Assembly: GCA_018398575.1 (NCBI GenBank)
Contig: JAGTXZ010000014.1
Coordinates: 1,302,001 to 1,366,000, forward strand
From: Ampelomyces quisqualis
Lineage: Eukaryota; Ascomycota; Dothideomycetes; Pleosporales; Phaeosphaeriaceae
Length of the DNA: 64,000 nt
Direction of reading: 5' to 3'
In this document: positions 10,301 to 19,678 of the stretch, piece by piece
Position numbering within the stretch: position 1 is the first letter of the stretch
Layout of the letters: each line of letters opens with the position of its first letter
The notes under the pieces: model-generated
The model's input: the letters and a program-made list of their open reading frames with translations, nothing else
Database searches by the model: none
Told to the model about the DNA's origin: nothing
Made by a program: the position numbers and the translations under genes

Positions 10301-10730
10301 AGTCGAGTTATCGACGTCCATATCCTTTTATCTGGACCGATGGTATCCGTTTAGCGCCGCGAGTCAGGACGATAAAAATATCACGGCAAAAACTTGCAAT
10401 GTCATTCTCTTGGCGGCTGGGGTGCTCAAGGCATACCATAACTTGCATGTTCCGGGCTACGCCGCCGAGTTTGCGCAATTGCTGGCCGTTCTAGAGGACA
10501 CGGCGAGCCAGGAGCCAGGCCCGTTTATTGCGGGCAGGAAGTTTAGCATGGCGGATTGTTATGTGTGGCCTGTTGTCGATGAGATTGTTAGGGAGTGGGG
10601 TGGTTGGGATGAGGGTGAGGGCGGATATGGTAGCTTGGGAGAATGGTATCGAGGGTGTTGGAGACGGAAGGCATGTGTGAAGAGAATGCGCGACAAACTA
10701 CCCGAGATACGACACACGCAGGTAGTGTAG
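7383..10730 (+). CDS. Triple-domain protein: isochorismatase-like + AlkB-like 2OG-Fe(II) dioxygenase + GST-like domain
   Basis: One uninterrupted frame of 1115 aa from ATG 7383. Residues about 20-265 form an isochorismatase/cysteine-hydrolase fold, split by a charged insertion at about 75-165. The triad Lys is present in SVIKTTSYSAF (K196), but the position of the Asp reads Gly (VIGMQNDF, G29) and that of the Cys nucleophile reads Ser (CITNVSVLATVIDA, S230). Residues 270-615 are disordered and include the basic run KKIRMRSSKARKKK. Residues about 620-850 are an AlkB-type dioxygenase: LYRSGEDYISEHSDKT gives the H740-x-D742 iron pair, WLHGI the distal H813, and RISLTFR the 2-oxoglutarate arginines R836 and R842. 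The C-terminus (about 900-1115) resembles a GST alpha-helical domain, with PFIAGRKFSMADCYVWP. The AlkB part is likely active in nucleic-acid or protein demethylation; the first domain is probably not a hydrolase. It converges on the next gene with 114 bp between stops. Confidence 0.88.
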   Translation: MAAKMSSLMDLLSQNQPHFKTHQALLVIGMQNDFIQPDGRLPVSTENGYLDRIQALIPKFRKLNGNVIWVQTLYEEDRIANDANTGEGDAMVVGGLVDGDESSTEGGIEEEPTKDLAPEKAKSKHKQRALDILKRVSARRKTLPREVAKATVEQDDELFLMKSEKKMPACVPDTHGAQFADVIAMQFELPADSVIKTTSYSAFQGTPLLMTLRARLVTELFICGCITNVSVLATVIDAARHGVKINVIEDCLGYRKQSRHEVSLKRMDEFFDAYLVSSTEILAREPVASAEKSSSSPSSTRNGSKGEKPLEAMVGRLSLNDGEARSSSRPSSIRSPTRVLTGGQRKLSLVSVAESRKALSTSPAMQQAAESTDKEFADNLVRGAIIPGAEDGAQNGEKEETKLVTKKIRMRSSKARKKKTKTEEDVPKVNTEAPAEPLEATNSLAEPPIDAPQSNPSTPTAITAPKPPPEQEKRRGSLLSRAESVLNLRDKMTKQQSLTPVASQPVLSGKAEIKEKEKDRDSWSDRMRMSLSRAPKPDSASESKNRLSYVSTKAPSTPSGISEPAFNATPEARAAASVAPQTPTNPAPDSVAPVTINQSKSKQSKLQSLANLPVLGPGDNIGEGDSSIIHDFFPPDFTHPTEPAMPLRDVVFTQLYNEVCWQKMLHQTGEVPRLVCCQGEFGDDGSMPVYRHPSDQTLPLLHFSPKVHVIRKQAEKIVGHPLNHVLIQLYRSGEDYISEHSDKTLDIVRGSSIVNISFGAQRTMRLRTKQSSKSEKDLQPIEDDGKSRITQRIHLPHNSLFTLGPSTNALWLHGIQPDKRLPMERSSAELAYNGMRISLTFRHIGTFLDARSSVIWGQGATAKSQRDAADIINGAEDESQSVIRAFSTENRSAGDFDWESVYGTGFDVLHLHASPRDMPMLFASHNHIETRQIQLALCEAKIEHVFIDPPALDPSFEVDRKVTLRDTDAHHTQVELSTSISFYLDRWYPFSAASQDDKNITAKTCNVILLAAGVLKAYHNLHVPGYAAEFAQLLAVLEDTASQEPGPFIAGRKFSMADCYVWPVVDEIVREWGGWDEGEGGYGSLGEWYRGCWRRKACVKRMRDKLPEIRHTQVV

Positions 10731-10844
10731 GTAGTGAATCATCGAGTTGTGACGCAGTTCTGATTGTTTCGAAATATACCATACTAGATTCGAATCGCTC
10801 CTTCCGTCGAGCAAAGAGACATGGACTACAATGTCCATCTTCTC

Positions 10845-11912
10845 CTACAGCTTACTAAACACAGCCGTCTTCCTCTCCAACCCACTCACCATGGCATCCT
10901 TGACATCCCTCGTCTGCAAATACCCCGCGTTCCACACAGCCGTATACCTCAGGCCATCCTCGACAGTCCTCCCCCTCGAAAAATTCATTATCTCCTTGGT
11001 CCCCACAACAGCAACAGGACTCTTGCCCGCAATCTCCCTCGCAAGCCCCAACACACCCTCCCACCCCTCCGCCTTGCCCCCATACACGCGCGACACCAGC
11101 CCCCTGGCAAGCGCCTCGTCGCCGCCAAACTCCCGCCCGCTCAGCGCCACCTCCTTGACAAACGAGTCGTTGCCCGCCGCGTGCGGCAGCCGGCTTAATG
11201 TCCCAATGTCCGCTGCAAGGCCGATGTCGACTTCCTTGACGCTGAAGCGCGTCGTGCGCGTCGCGTGCCGGATGTCGCATGCGAGAGCGAGGTCGAGGGC
11301 GAGGCCGTAGGCGATGCCGTGGACGAGGGCAATGACGGGTTTTTCGCACTGTTCGACGGCCGTGATGCAGGCTTGGAAGTCGAGGATGTGGCGGCGGAGG
11401 GTGTTGGCTTGGCGCGCCGGGTCGACGGCCGGGGGGGACGTGAGGTTGCCTTGGGATGCGGCCTGGGAGAGAAAGGGGGGGTGGTTAGTAAGTATGTTGT
11501 TGGGGGGGTTGAGGTAGGGGATTTGATGTATACATGTACGTACCTGGACGTCGAGACCGGCGGTGAATGCGCGGTCGCCTGCGCCTGTGAGAACGACGGC
11601 GCGGACTTCGGGGTCATGAGAGAGTTTTTTGAATATGGTGGAGAGGTTGAGCCACATGCTAGAAGGAGGGTTGGTCAGTCCCTCAAGCTCACTTGCTTTT
11701 CCATCACCCCACATGTCACTCCAACTCTTTTTCCACCTTTCCTCATCCAAACCATTTCTCCACCTCACATACTAGGTCAAAGAAAGCGAGCATACCTACA
11801 TCTCTTTAAACGCATTCAACTTCTCTGGCCGATTGATCTCCACATGCGCCACATATTCCGATGGAAACGTGACGTTGAAGAAGTCAAGCTTGTAGTCTGT
11901 CGCGTTGGCCAT
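10845..11912 (-). CDS. Peroxisomal delta(3,5)-delta(2,4)-dienoyl-CoA isomerase (ECH1-like)
   Basis: complement(join(10845..11462,11544..11658,11800..11912)), 281 aa. It belongs to the crotonase (enoyl-CoA hydratase/isomerase) superfamily and should rearrange 3,5-dienoyl-CoA to 2,4-dienoyl-CoA during beta-oxidation of unsaturated fatty acids. Visible landmarks are INRPEKLNAF near the N-terminus, VVLTGAGDRAFTAGLDVQ (first oxyanion-hole region), ALVHGIAYGLALDLALACDI (second) and VDIGLAADIGTLSRLPHAAG, which carries the acidic residue used by dienoyl-CoA isomerases. The protein ends in SKL, a textbook PTS1, so it is peroxisomal. Introns are 11463-11543 (81 nt) and 11659-11799 (141 nt). The first splice gives KEIMWLNL, as the family expects. 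Confidence 0.93.
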
Positions 11913-12467
11913 GGTTCCTGATATTCCAACTCTTTGTCTGCGTATGTTGTGTTATGTATTGCTTTATCGACTCCTAGCCTTTGGCTTATGGAATTTGGGT
12001 GTAAGTTGCTTCGAGAGTGTTCCGCTCAGAAGACATGCACGAGCGAGGTCGTTCGGCGTGGGCGCTTGTGATTATGCTTGGAGGAGGATTGGACCGAGGC
12101 TCAAGGCATCGATCGGGTTAGTGCAACATCTCAATGTAAGCGAAACGACGGATCGATTTTTACAAGCGGCACGGGGATGGGCTTACGAAGCGCTGAACGA
12201 GTACATGTAGAGAGCAGTTCAGAGACTGTCATCAAGAGATGCTGTTGTAATGGACTTGATATTTTCATTGACTCGGAGCGCCTGGATGCTAATACCGGTA
12301 AAAGAGAAGTATGACCATGACTTGCCCAAGAACCCGTTTCCCGCAATTGGTGCGTCACTCATCTTCTCCCATAGTAAGCATGCTGCAGGACATAGTGTTG
12401 GAATCATGGAATCATTCATTTTCCCATTTACGCCACTGTCTCATCGACTCCCTCAGACTACACTCGC
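11913..12467. other. Intergenic region
   Basis: It contains the promoter side of the isomerase gene and the 3' flank of the RACK1 gene. Open frames on the plus strand (11905-12210 and 12250-12516) overlap these flanks and have no recognisable product. Nothing else seen. Confidence 0.4.
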
Positions 12468-13740
12468 TTATGCCCTTGACATGACACCCCAGCAGCGGAT
12501 GCGGTTGTCGGTGTAACCAGCGAACAGGGTCTGGCCGTCAGCGGACCAGGCCAACGAGACACACTCGGGCTCCCGGCTCTTCTTTCCGACCTCCATGTAC
12601 TCGGGCTTGAGCTCATCAACCTTGCTCTTCTTCTCGAGGTCGAAGATGATGATGCTCGAGGCAGTGGCGGCGCACAGCCAGTAGCGGTTGGGCGAGAAGA
12701 CAAGGGCGTGGATCTCGTCACCGGCGGAGAGGGAGTAGAGGTGCTTGGACTCGTTCAAGTCCCAGAGCATGGTGGTTCCGTCCTTGCCTCCAGACGCGCA
12801 GAGCGAGCCATCGGGGGAGATGGTGACGGTGTTGATGTAGCCGGTGTGGCCGATGTGGTCGGTCTGGATGCGGCAGGAAGCGAGTTCCCAGACCTTGGAG
12901 GTGTCAGCTGGTGAAAAGAAATTGCATCGAGCTAGTAAATCAGATTCGCACGCCTTTCAGTCGTATGGTGTTGTTGTCTCATAGCCGAAGCTCTGAAGTA
13001 GCAAATACAAAATAAATCCAGGTCATCATAAAACAAGGGTGTTGCGACAAACCGGGAATACACACCTTGACGAGCTTGTCCCAGCCAGCAGAGACGATGA
13101 CGGGGTTTTGGGGGTTGGGCGAGAAGCGCACGCACGAGACCCACTCGGTGTGGCCCTTGTCGGTGATGGTGTACTTGCAGTCGCCGAGCGTGTTCCAGAG
13201 CTTGATGGTTCGGTCGCGCGAACCCGAGACGATCTGGCGGTTATCGGCGGAGAAGGAGACGGAGAGGACGTCGTTGGTGTGGCCGACGAAGCGGCGCGTC
13301 GTCACACCGGTGGACAGCTCCCAGAGGCGGAGGGTCTTGTCCCAGGACGACGAGAGAGCGTAGGCGCCGTCCGAGGAGATGACCTGTTTGCCGTTGTCAG
13401 CTCAGCGCTCTCCGCGTCCTAGGCAGCCAATTGCTTGCTGTCGTGGCGGGCGCGGGGTGGACGTACGCAGTCGGAGACAATGTGGGAGTGGCCGTGGAGG
13501 CTCCTCTTGGGGTAGCCGTACGAGGTCTCGTCGCGGGTCAAGTTCCAGATGATGAGCGTCTTGTCGCGCGAGCCCGAGAGAAGCATGTTAGGGCTGTCGC
13601 ATGTCAGTCTCGCGCGCAATGTTGCTGCAGGCCCCAACGCCGGGAAATTCATCGACGCACTTCTCGAGGGAGGTGGCGAGAGATGTGACCCATCCAGAGT
13701 GGCCCTCGAGGGTACCACGGAGAACCAGTTGCTCGGCCAT
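12468..13740 (-). CDS. cpcB: RACK1/Gbeta-like ribosomal WD40 protein (Asc1/CpcB)
   Basis: complement(join(12468..12893,13066..13383,13467..13593,13661..13740)), 316 aa, the usual length for fungal RACK1. RACK1 is a seven-bladed WD40 propeller on the 40S head that couples signalling and translation control. Typical blade ends are LWELSTG, IKLWNTLGDC, LVKVWELASC and TMLWDLNESK. The C-terminus AGYTDNRIRCWGVMSRA is near-diagnostic. Introns are 13594-13660, 13384-13466 and 12894-13065. The last (172 nt) is longer than the others because it contains a box C/D snoRNA. Its acceptor is placed at AAG before GTCTGG because this restores LVKVWEL. Expression is probably high, as for other ribosomal-protein-like genes. 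Identification is secure. Confidence 0.96.
12953..13033 (-). ncRNA. Box C/D snoRNA, U24 (snR24)-like, in RACK1 intron 3
   Basis: On the minus strand the third RACK1 intron holds a C box ATGATGA (13029-13023), the guide-type segment ATTTGCTACTTCAGAG (about 13006-12991), a C'-like TATGAGAC and a D box CTGA (12960-12957). The guide segment closely resembles that of yeast snR24 and human U24 as I recall them, and snR24 also lies in an intron of ASC1, the yeast RACK1 gene. The predicted role is guiding 2'-O-methylation of 25S rRNA. The terminal stem is weak (TTTT against AAGG) and the second guide is less similar, so exact ends are approximate. Confidence 0.75.
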
Positions 13741-14116
13741 GTTTGCGATGTGTGGCTTTGGCTGTGTTTGACGCTGTCGTGAGGTCTGGCGAAAGGTCGA
13801 GTGGGACGCTGTGTGCGTTAAGCGAAAGATTTCTTGGCGAGGTCCAGGGCGCTAGTGAGGGTCCAAGCGACGCCCTTGGCTCCGCTTTCATACCGCATCA
13901 TCTGCATCTCGGATGGAGCCGCGGAAAACGAGATTCATTTCCACCCTACTTGCTTGTCTTATTGCCATCGGTTTTCGAGCTGTCATCCTGAGAGCCGCAT
14001 AGATTATGGATTCAATCGTTTTCATTGACATCTACGGCAATGGGCAAGGACTCGAGGAAGAGAGACGAGACAGACAAGTCACCAAGGATGGAGAGGGGAA
14101 ACTCTTCAACTCCATG
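13741..14116. other. Intergenic region upstream of RACK1
   Basis: Promoter region of the RACK1 gene and 3' flank of the next minus-strand gene. No specific element is claimed. Confidence 0.4.
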
Positions 14117-15181
14117 TCAGGACCTAGTTGATCGTCCGTCCACGCCAGCCCCAAGCGTCCAACACCCAACCACACATGTACAAGCCGGTGGCCACTTGGC
14201 CATCTGCTCATCGAGGTCAAGATGCTCATCCTCCCCGGCCCACGCAATATTAGGCCGACGTACGTCCCTCCAGTTGCCTCCCCTCGCCCTCACACTACTC
14301 CACTCGGCAAGAATGACCTCCCACTTGCGCCTCACCCACTCCTGCACCCACTCGCCCTCGAGGGTCAATTTCTCGACGTGTTGAATGTACCCATTTCCCC
14401 ACGCGTGCTCCAACACGACATCCACAAGCACCCCCATGTCGCATACCTTTGGCCTCAAGCGCGCTGCTTCGTTCCACGCGTCGTCGTCGAGGTCGTACCA
14501 GGGGTGTTGTGCGCGGTGTTTGTCGCCGAAGAAGAGCGTTAGGTGGGTGCAGTGTTGCAGTAAGACGGCCGCGCCATGAAGATGTACGTCTGCGTCTGCG
14601 AGGATTCGATGGAAAGGCGGTACACGCACGTCGAAGAGGGCGAAGTACTGTGCTGTGGAGAAGTCGAGGGCGATGCGTTCAAGGCCGTGGGTGGGAGTGG
14701 GTTGCTGGGGAAGAAGGAGGAAGTCGATGTATATATTGCATGGAGCCCGGGTAGTTTGTGTCGTAGAGGTGGCTGGTTGGAGTGCGGTATTAACGAAGGC
14801 GGGCGTCCACTTCATTGCGAGGCTGTGTGGCGAAAGCTTGAGCGGCGGAAAGTGCTCCGGCATGTCCAACAGGATGCAGTGGCTAACGTAGAAATCGTAT
14901 GGGTTGCTGAAGTACTTGGTGCCTTTGAGCCAGGAGTGTCGACGAAGGCGCCAAAATTCGTTGAAGAGATAAGGGGGGAGGGATGACCTGGCGTGCTCGT
15001 CCGATTTGCAGGCGTAGATGATGTGCAACCGATCGGCGTCTCCGATTTTGTGAATCTTATCTTTGGACACAGTCGCGTCTTGCACAACGAGCGCCTGTGG
15101 CTCCACCCAGTGCTTGAGGATGCGAAGAGCGATCTCATCGGGAAGGTCGCTAGGAAGGGTGCGGAAAGAAAGGTGAGCCAT
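14117..15181 (-). CDS. Hypothetical protein with F-box-like N-terminus
   Basis: A single frame of 354 aa without introns. The N-terminus LPSDLPDEIALRILKHWVEP has the LPxEIxxxIL pattern of an F-box or related helical motif but is too short and divergent to be sure. The rest resembles the lineage-specific fungal proteins that carry such a start, with LPPYLFNEFWRLRRHSW, FSNPYDFYVSHCILLDMP, ALDFSTAQYFALFDVRVPPF and HLTLFFGDKH. No signal peptide, membrane segment or catalytic motif is visible. An SCF ubiquitin-ligase adaptor is possible but unproven. Confidence 0.75.
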   Translation of the reverse strand: MAHLSFRTLPSDLPDEIALRILKHWVEPQALVVQDATVSKDKIHKIGDADRLHIIYACKSDEHARSSLPPYLFNEFWRLRRHSWLKGTKYFSNPYDFYVSHCILLDMPEHFPPLKLSPHSLAMKWTPAFVNTALQPATSTTQTTRAPCNIYIDFLLLPQQPTPTHGLERIALDFSTAQYFALFDVRVPPFHRILADADVHLHGAAVLLQHCTHLTLFFGDKHRAQHPWYDLDDDAWNEAARLRPKVCDMGVLVDVVLEHAWGNGYIQHVEKLTLEGEWVQEWVRRKWEVILAEWSSVRARGGNWRDVRRPNIAWAGEDEHLDLDEQMAKWPPACTCVVGCWTLGAGVDGRSTRS

Positions 15182-15488
15182 GCCGATAGTCTTGGCTGCT
15201 GGGAAGTCGAAGGGGGAACGCGTTTATATGAGACAAGTAGGATGTATGGCAGGTGACGATGTTGGGGAACCGAACGAGTCCTGCGATGCAGCGTGAATTC
15301 TTGAACGGCGAACAGCGCCTAGAACATAGGAAGCTGAGTATGATGTGGGATTTGCCTGGCGAGAAAAGCAAACTTGCTAACCTGGCCCTGCGATATGTTT
15401 GGAAGAAAAGAATGAGCAGAGGGTCGCCATATATGCAGTGTGCACGCTCGTTTACATTGCATTAGTACAAGAGATAGTCATACACCAG
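15182..15488. other. Short intergenic region
   Basis: Lies between the promoter of the F-box-like gene and the 3' end of the NDUFAF2-like gene. Nothing recognised. Confidence 0.4.
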
Positions 15489-16292
15489 TCATCTTCGCAC
15501 AGGGGCCGGACTCCAGCCTTGTGGTTGCCAGTCTTTGCTATTCTCGGCCTGCTTCCACGGTGAATCTTTGGGCTCTTTCTTCGTCTTTCTCCGAGATTGT
15601 GTGGCGGACGGGTCGTCCGTTCTCGGTACCGGCGGATCGTGGGGCATATCCCGTGGTTCAGGAACATGGCTACCAGGTTGCTGCGGCTTCGCTTCCTGCT
15701 CTTGTATGGTTCGGGGCGGCTCCGCATTGTCCCTACCCTGCTGGTCGACATTCATTTGGTTGACTCCACTGTCAGGATCCCGTGACTTGAGCATCTGCAC
15801 GGGCTGCTGCTTGTCCGGCGAGTCCAATGCTGACGGCTTTGACGCCCATCGTGCGTCTGCTTGAGAGGCGAGCAACTTCATCCGCTCCTGTCGCATGATT
15901 TCTTGCTGTTGTTCGGCGACGGTAGGTGGGTCGAAGCGGGTGTGGCGAAGCCATTGCATCCATGACGCTGCGACATGTCAGACAGGCGTGAAGGTGAAGT
16001 CGGCAAAGTACGAACGGGATACGTTGACTTCGCTGTAGTGCGTGCTTCTATGGTACTTGGCTATCCGGCGATTGCGCAGTGCGTGCAGTTGGTCCTTGAA
16101 TTCCCAAAATGTGTTGCCCTGGAGATCGAAGCCTGTGGGTGTTAGTCGGTTACTGTGCAGAGCACTCGAGCAGGGATCTATGGTGATGATTGAGGGCAGG
16201 CACGAACCGACAAGCCACTTTTTGCGCCATGGGAAGCGTTTCATGCGCCACTCGTACCATGCGCGCAGAAGAGGGCCTGGTCCTTTGGGCAT
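15489..16292 (-). CDS. Mitochondrial complex I assembly factor, NDUFAF2/NDUFA12-like
   Basis: complement(join(15489..15967,16016..16132,16208..16292)), 226 aa. It has the NDUFA12/NDUFAF2 core: LLRAWYEWRMKRFPWRKKWL, VGFDLQGNTFWEFKDQL, IAKYHRSTHYSEVNV and PSWMQWLRHTRFDPPTVAEQ. NDUFAF2 binds late intermediates of respiratory complex I in the matrix and is replaced by NDUFA12 at the end of assembly. The long hydrophilic C-terminal extension, rich in P, Q, D and K, favours the assembly factor over the structural subunit. Introns are 16133-16207 (donor GTTCGT) and 15968-16015 (donor GTTCGT). Together they restore VGFDLQ and VSPSWMQW. An upstream in-frame TTG is not used as the start; the ATG at 16292 is. 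Confidence 0.88.
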
Positions 16293-16656
16293 CGTGTGTG
16301 TTGGTGGCGTTGGAAGCAATTTCTCGGGCCATGATCTACGTGGTATGGCGAGGAAGACGCTCAGAACATGACGTTGCCGCTTTTGCTACGGGCAAAGGGG
16401 GCACGGGGGCAGGCATTTGGGTAAGCCGGCTGCCCCCCGCCATGACGACCAAGGCATTCATTCTCCCCCGCCGTGGCATGCGCTGCCAACAACAACCACT
16501 TTGGACTTGAGACCATTTGTCTGCATTGGCCGGCTGCTGGTTGGTACCGCGCGTTTCTATCCTCACATCAGCATTACACCATACACGCACAAACGAGCGT
16601 GACTACAACCCGCTTGCGCCATCAACACAGCCCGACCTGCTCCCAAACCGCCCACC
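16293..16656. other. Divergent promoter region (NDUFAF2-like / calponin-homology gene)
   Basis: 364 bp between two divergent start codons. No specific binding site is called. Confidence 0.5.
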
Positions 16657-18708
16657 ATGGCCTCCGTCACGTCACTGGACCAGGACATGAGGAAGCTGCG
16701 GCTGGACAGATATACACCCAAAGCTGCCAACGAAGTCCAGCGCTGGATAGAAGATGTTCTGGGCGACAGTCTACCTGCTGGAGATTTACTCGGGGCACTG
16801 AAGGATGGCACCGTGCTGTGCAGGTAAACAACAAGATGCGCGAGGGAGTCGCGAATGCTCATGATTAGCAGGCTCATCAATCTGGCCGTCCCCTCCCCCG
16901 GCGTCAGGTTCAAAAAGTCTCCCATGCCCTTCATACAGATGGAGAACATCTCGCACTTCCTCAAAGCCTGCGAAATGCCGCCTCTGAACATGCCCGCGCA
17001 CGACCGCTTCCTGACCGTGGACCTCTATGAATCCAAAGACCCCGCCCAAGTGCTGCAATGCATCACCGCATTCAGTCGGGTCGCCAGCGCCGTGAACCCG
17101 TCCGCGGTGCCAACAAGCATCGGCCCCAGACGCGGGGGAGGAGTCCTGAGCCCCACAACATCAGGTGCTGGCGGTAGCTCTAACGCAGGCCTCGCATCTC
17201 CTGGATTTGGCCGCAATAGGGGACCCAGCACGACCAGCACCGGCAGTGGCTCTAGCACCTTCAACCCGCTTGCTCGGCCGCCGACTGCGCAAGCCCTCAG
17301 CCCATCGCGCACGGGAGGATCAAGCGCTTCATACACATCGAACGGCATGCCCAAGTCACCTCCTGGCGGGGTTAGTAGCTGGAGCAAGAAGACTGACGAG
17401 GGCAACACGGCGCCAGCATGGAACATCCACCAGTACGGCTACATGGGCGGCGCGAGTCAAGGCAATCAGGGTGTCGCATTCGGTGCGCGACGACAGATCA
17501 CAAGCGCGGGACCCCACGTACCGAACATGGCGGAGAAGGAACGCAAGCGCAAGGAGAAGGCCGCAGAGGAGGAGCGCCTGCGTTTACAGGCCGAAGAAGC
17601 CGAACACAAGCGAAGGGTGGAGCGCGACGCTGAAGAAGAGCGAGCCAGGGTCGAAGCAGAGCAGAGGTGGGAGGAGGAATCACGAAAGCAACGAGAAGCC
17701 GAGCAGCGGCGGCTCCAGCAACAGAAGCGCGAGTGGGAAGAGCAGGAGCGCCGCTGGAAGTCTGACGAGGAGCAGCGGCAGCGTGAAGAGCGCGAGGCGC
17801 AGGAAAGCATAGACGCTGAGACGCGGCGAAAGCGAGCTGGAAGCGACGCAAGGCTGAAGGGCCAACTTCTTAGCCAGTACCAAGCTGAACAAGCCAGCAG
17901 GCCTCGCAGTCGGCGGAACAGTCAGGACGAGGAAAACAGCGCTGAACGCGACCGCATACGAGAACTCGAGCGTCAGTTGGAGGAAGCTAAAGAACGTGAG
18001 CGGCAGTACCAGCTCGAGCGTGAAAGTCGCCTGCAGGAGAAGAAGGTCCGCTCACGGTCCAAGAGCCGTACCCGCGAGCGATCGCAAAGCCGTCCTCGAC
18101 CACAGGCCCCGCCACGCGCGTCCTCGCCGCAGGACAGCACAGTGTCGTGGGCGCAAGCCGATGACCGGGACTACCTGCGCAAGCAGTGGGAGACAACGCA
18201 GAGACAGCCAGCTCGGCCCCTCCCTGAACCTATCCCACCTTCTCTACCAACTCGCCCGCTACCCGAACCCTCGATGCGACCACTCCCAGACCCAGCAGCA
18301 TATGCAAAGACGAGTCGGACGGACCGCTACCTAGCATCCAACCCAGCACCCACCCCCCTCGACCCCACGACACACATTCCTCCCGAGCTTACATCTACCT
18401 CGGAACAGCGCGGTGAAGATGCCCGACGAGCTGAGTCGCAAAATAAGACAAAAGCGGGAGGATGGGCATCCAAGTCCCTGCTCGAGCGCGAAATGGAGCG
18501 GGAGCGGGAGCGACAGAAGGAGTGGGAGGAGTCTCAACGGGCGATGGCGAACACAGCGAAGGACCCTTCAGCGGGTGCAGGCGAAGGCCAGAGCTGGGAC
18601 GTGAATCAATATGGCTACATGGGTGGAGACAATCAGAACAGGCTTGGGGGTATCAACTTTGGAGGACGGAGGCAGATTGGGGGCCCGCGGCCTCTGGGAC
18701 CGCGATAG
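16657..18708 (+). CDS. Calponin-homology protein with coiled coil and two calponin-like repeats
   Basis: join(16657..16823,16872..18708), 667 aa. Residues 1-150 form a type-3 calponin-homology domain like yeast Scp1/transgelin: RYTPKAANEVQRWIEDVLG, ALKDGTVLCRLINL (spliced), MPFIQMENISHFLKACE and FLTVDLYESKDPAQVLQCI. Two calponin-family repeats follow, one at about 236-266 (NIHQYGYMGGASQGNQGV..FGARRQI) and one at the extreme C-terminus, about 629-660 (DVNQYGYMGGDNQNRLGGI). Between them lies a long Glu/Arg/Gln-rich coiled coil (about 275-420), an RS-like segment (VRSRSKSRTRERSQSRPRP) and a proline-rich stretch. It is likely an actin-binding and bundling protein. It is far longer than Scp1 (about 200 aa). 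The intron at 16824-16871 is needed to restore LCRLINL. Confidence 0.9.
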
Positions 18709-18953
18709 ATGGGTATGATTACTAGTTGAGTTGTCATGGCAAACTTTGCATATCAGCATAGGGGCGTCGCGAGTAGATGATAATCTGATGCAACGAGTAA
18801 CACCCGTCCCACGCGGTCAACTCGGTGGGAGCGGCAGTCGGCGATGGCGAAGGTGCCAAGCTTTCTTTGCCGGACCATCCTACGGTCCACGCCAATCGCA
18901 AGCACTCCTCGTTCCTGCCACCACCACGCGCAACACATATCGAAGAACTCACC

Positions 18954-19678
18954 ATGCCCAAGTTCTTCTGCGACTACTGCGATGTGTATCTCACGCACGA
19001 TAGTATGAGCGTGCGCAAAGCCCACAACAACGGCCGCAACCACCTCCGCAACGTCCAGGCATACTACGAGCAAATATCGAGCGACCAGACACAGCAAGTC
19101 ATCAACAGCATAACGGACGCGTACAACTCGGAAGGGCAGGCAAATCCGCTGTACCAGGCAAATCTGACGGGTGGATTCCCTGGAGGGCCGTTGGGTGGTA
19201 TGGGCATGGGAGGACCGCCGATGGGCATGCCGCCTGGTGGAATGCCTGGGTTCCCGCCGCCAGGTATGTTTGGGCCAAATCGTATACAAAGCTTACCAGA
19301 CATACTCATTTTGTGCAGGAATGCCTGGAATACCACCGCCGTTCATGGGTCGAGGAGGACGTAAGTCAAGACGCGTCCTACCTACACCAAGACGAATCTA
19401 ACAGACCAACAGCTCCCAACCTACCACCCAACATGCCATTTCCCCCGCCAAACATGCCCCTGGGCGGCCCAGGCGGTATGCCTCCCAACATGCCACCATT
19501 CCCGCCCCCGAACATGCCTGGAGGTCCGCCCATGGGGATTCCACCCTTCCCTTTTGCGCCTCCCGGAGGTGCTGGCTCACCTCCCGGTGGCATGCCGTTC
19601 CCCCCTCCGGGAGGTATGCCGGGCATGCCACCCGGCGGGCCTCCTCGGGGCTTTCCTCCTGGACCGCCTGGGCGTTAG
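18954..19678 (+). CDS. U1 small nuclear ribonucleoprotein C (U1-C)
   Basis: join(18954..19263,19319..19360,19413..19678), 205 aa. U1-C stabilises base pairing between U1 snRNA and the 5' splice site. The N-terminus MPKFFCDYCDVYLTHDS is diagnostic and supplies the C2H2 zinc finger: C6, C9, H24 and H30, followed by NHLRNVQAYYEQ. The remainder is the usual Gly/Met/Pro-rich tail of GGMPGMPPGG-type repeats. Introns are 19264-19318 (GTATGT..GCAG) and 19361-19412 (GTAAGT..ACAG). The small middle exon is 42 nt. The annotated stop is TAG at 19676-19678, but the same frame continues beyond it as coding-like sequence for 67 more codons (see findings). Confidence 0.95.

Noticed and set aside
11905..12210. 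101-codon plus-strand frame near the isomerase start
   Set aside because: Begins in antisense of the isomerase first exon and has no features of a protein.
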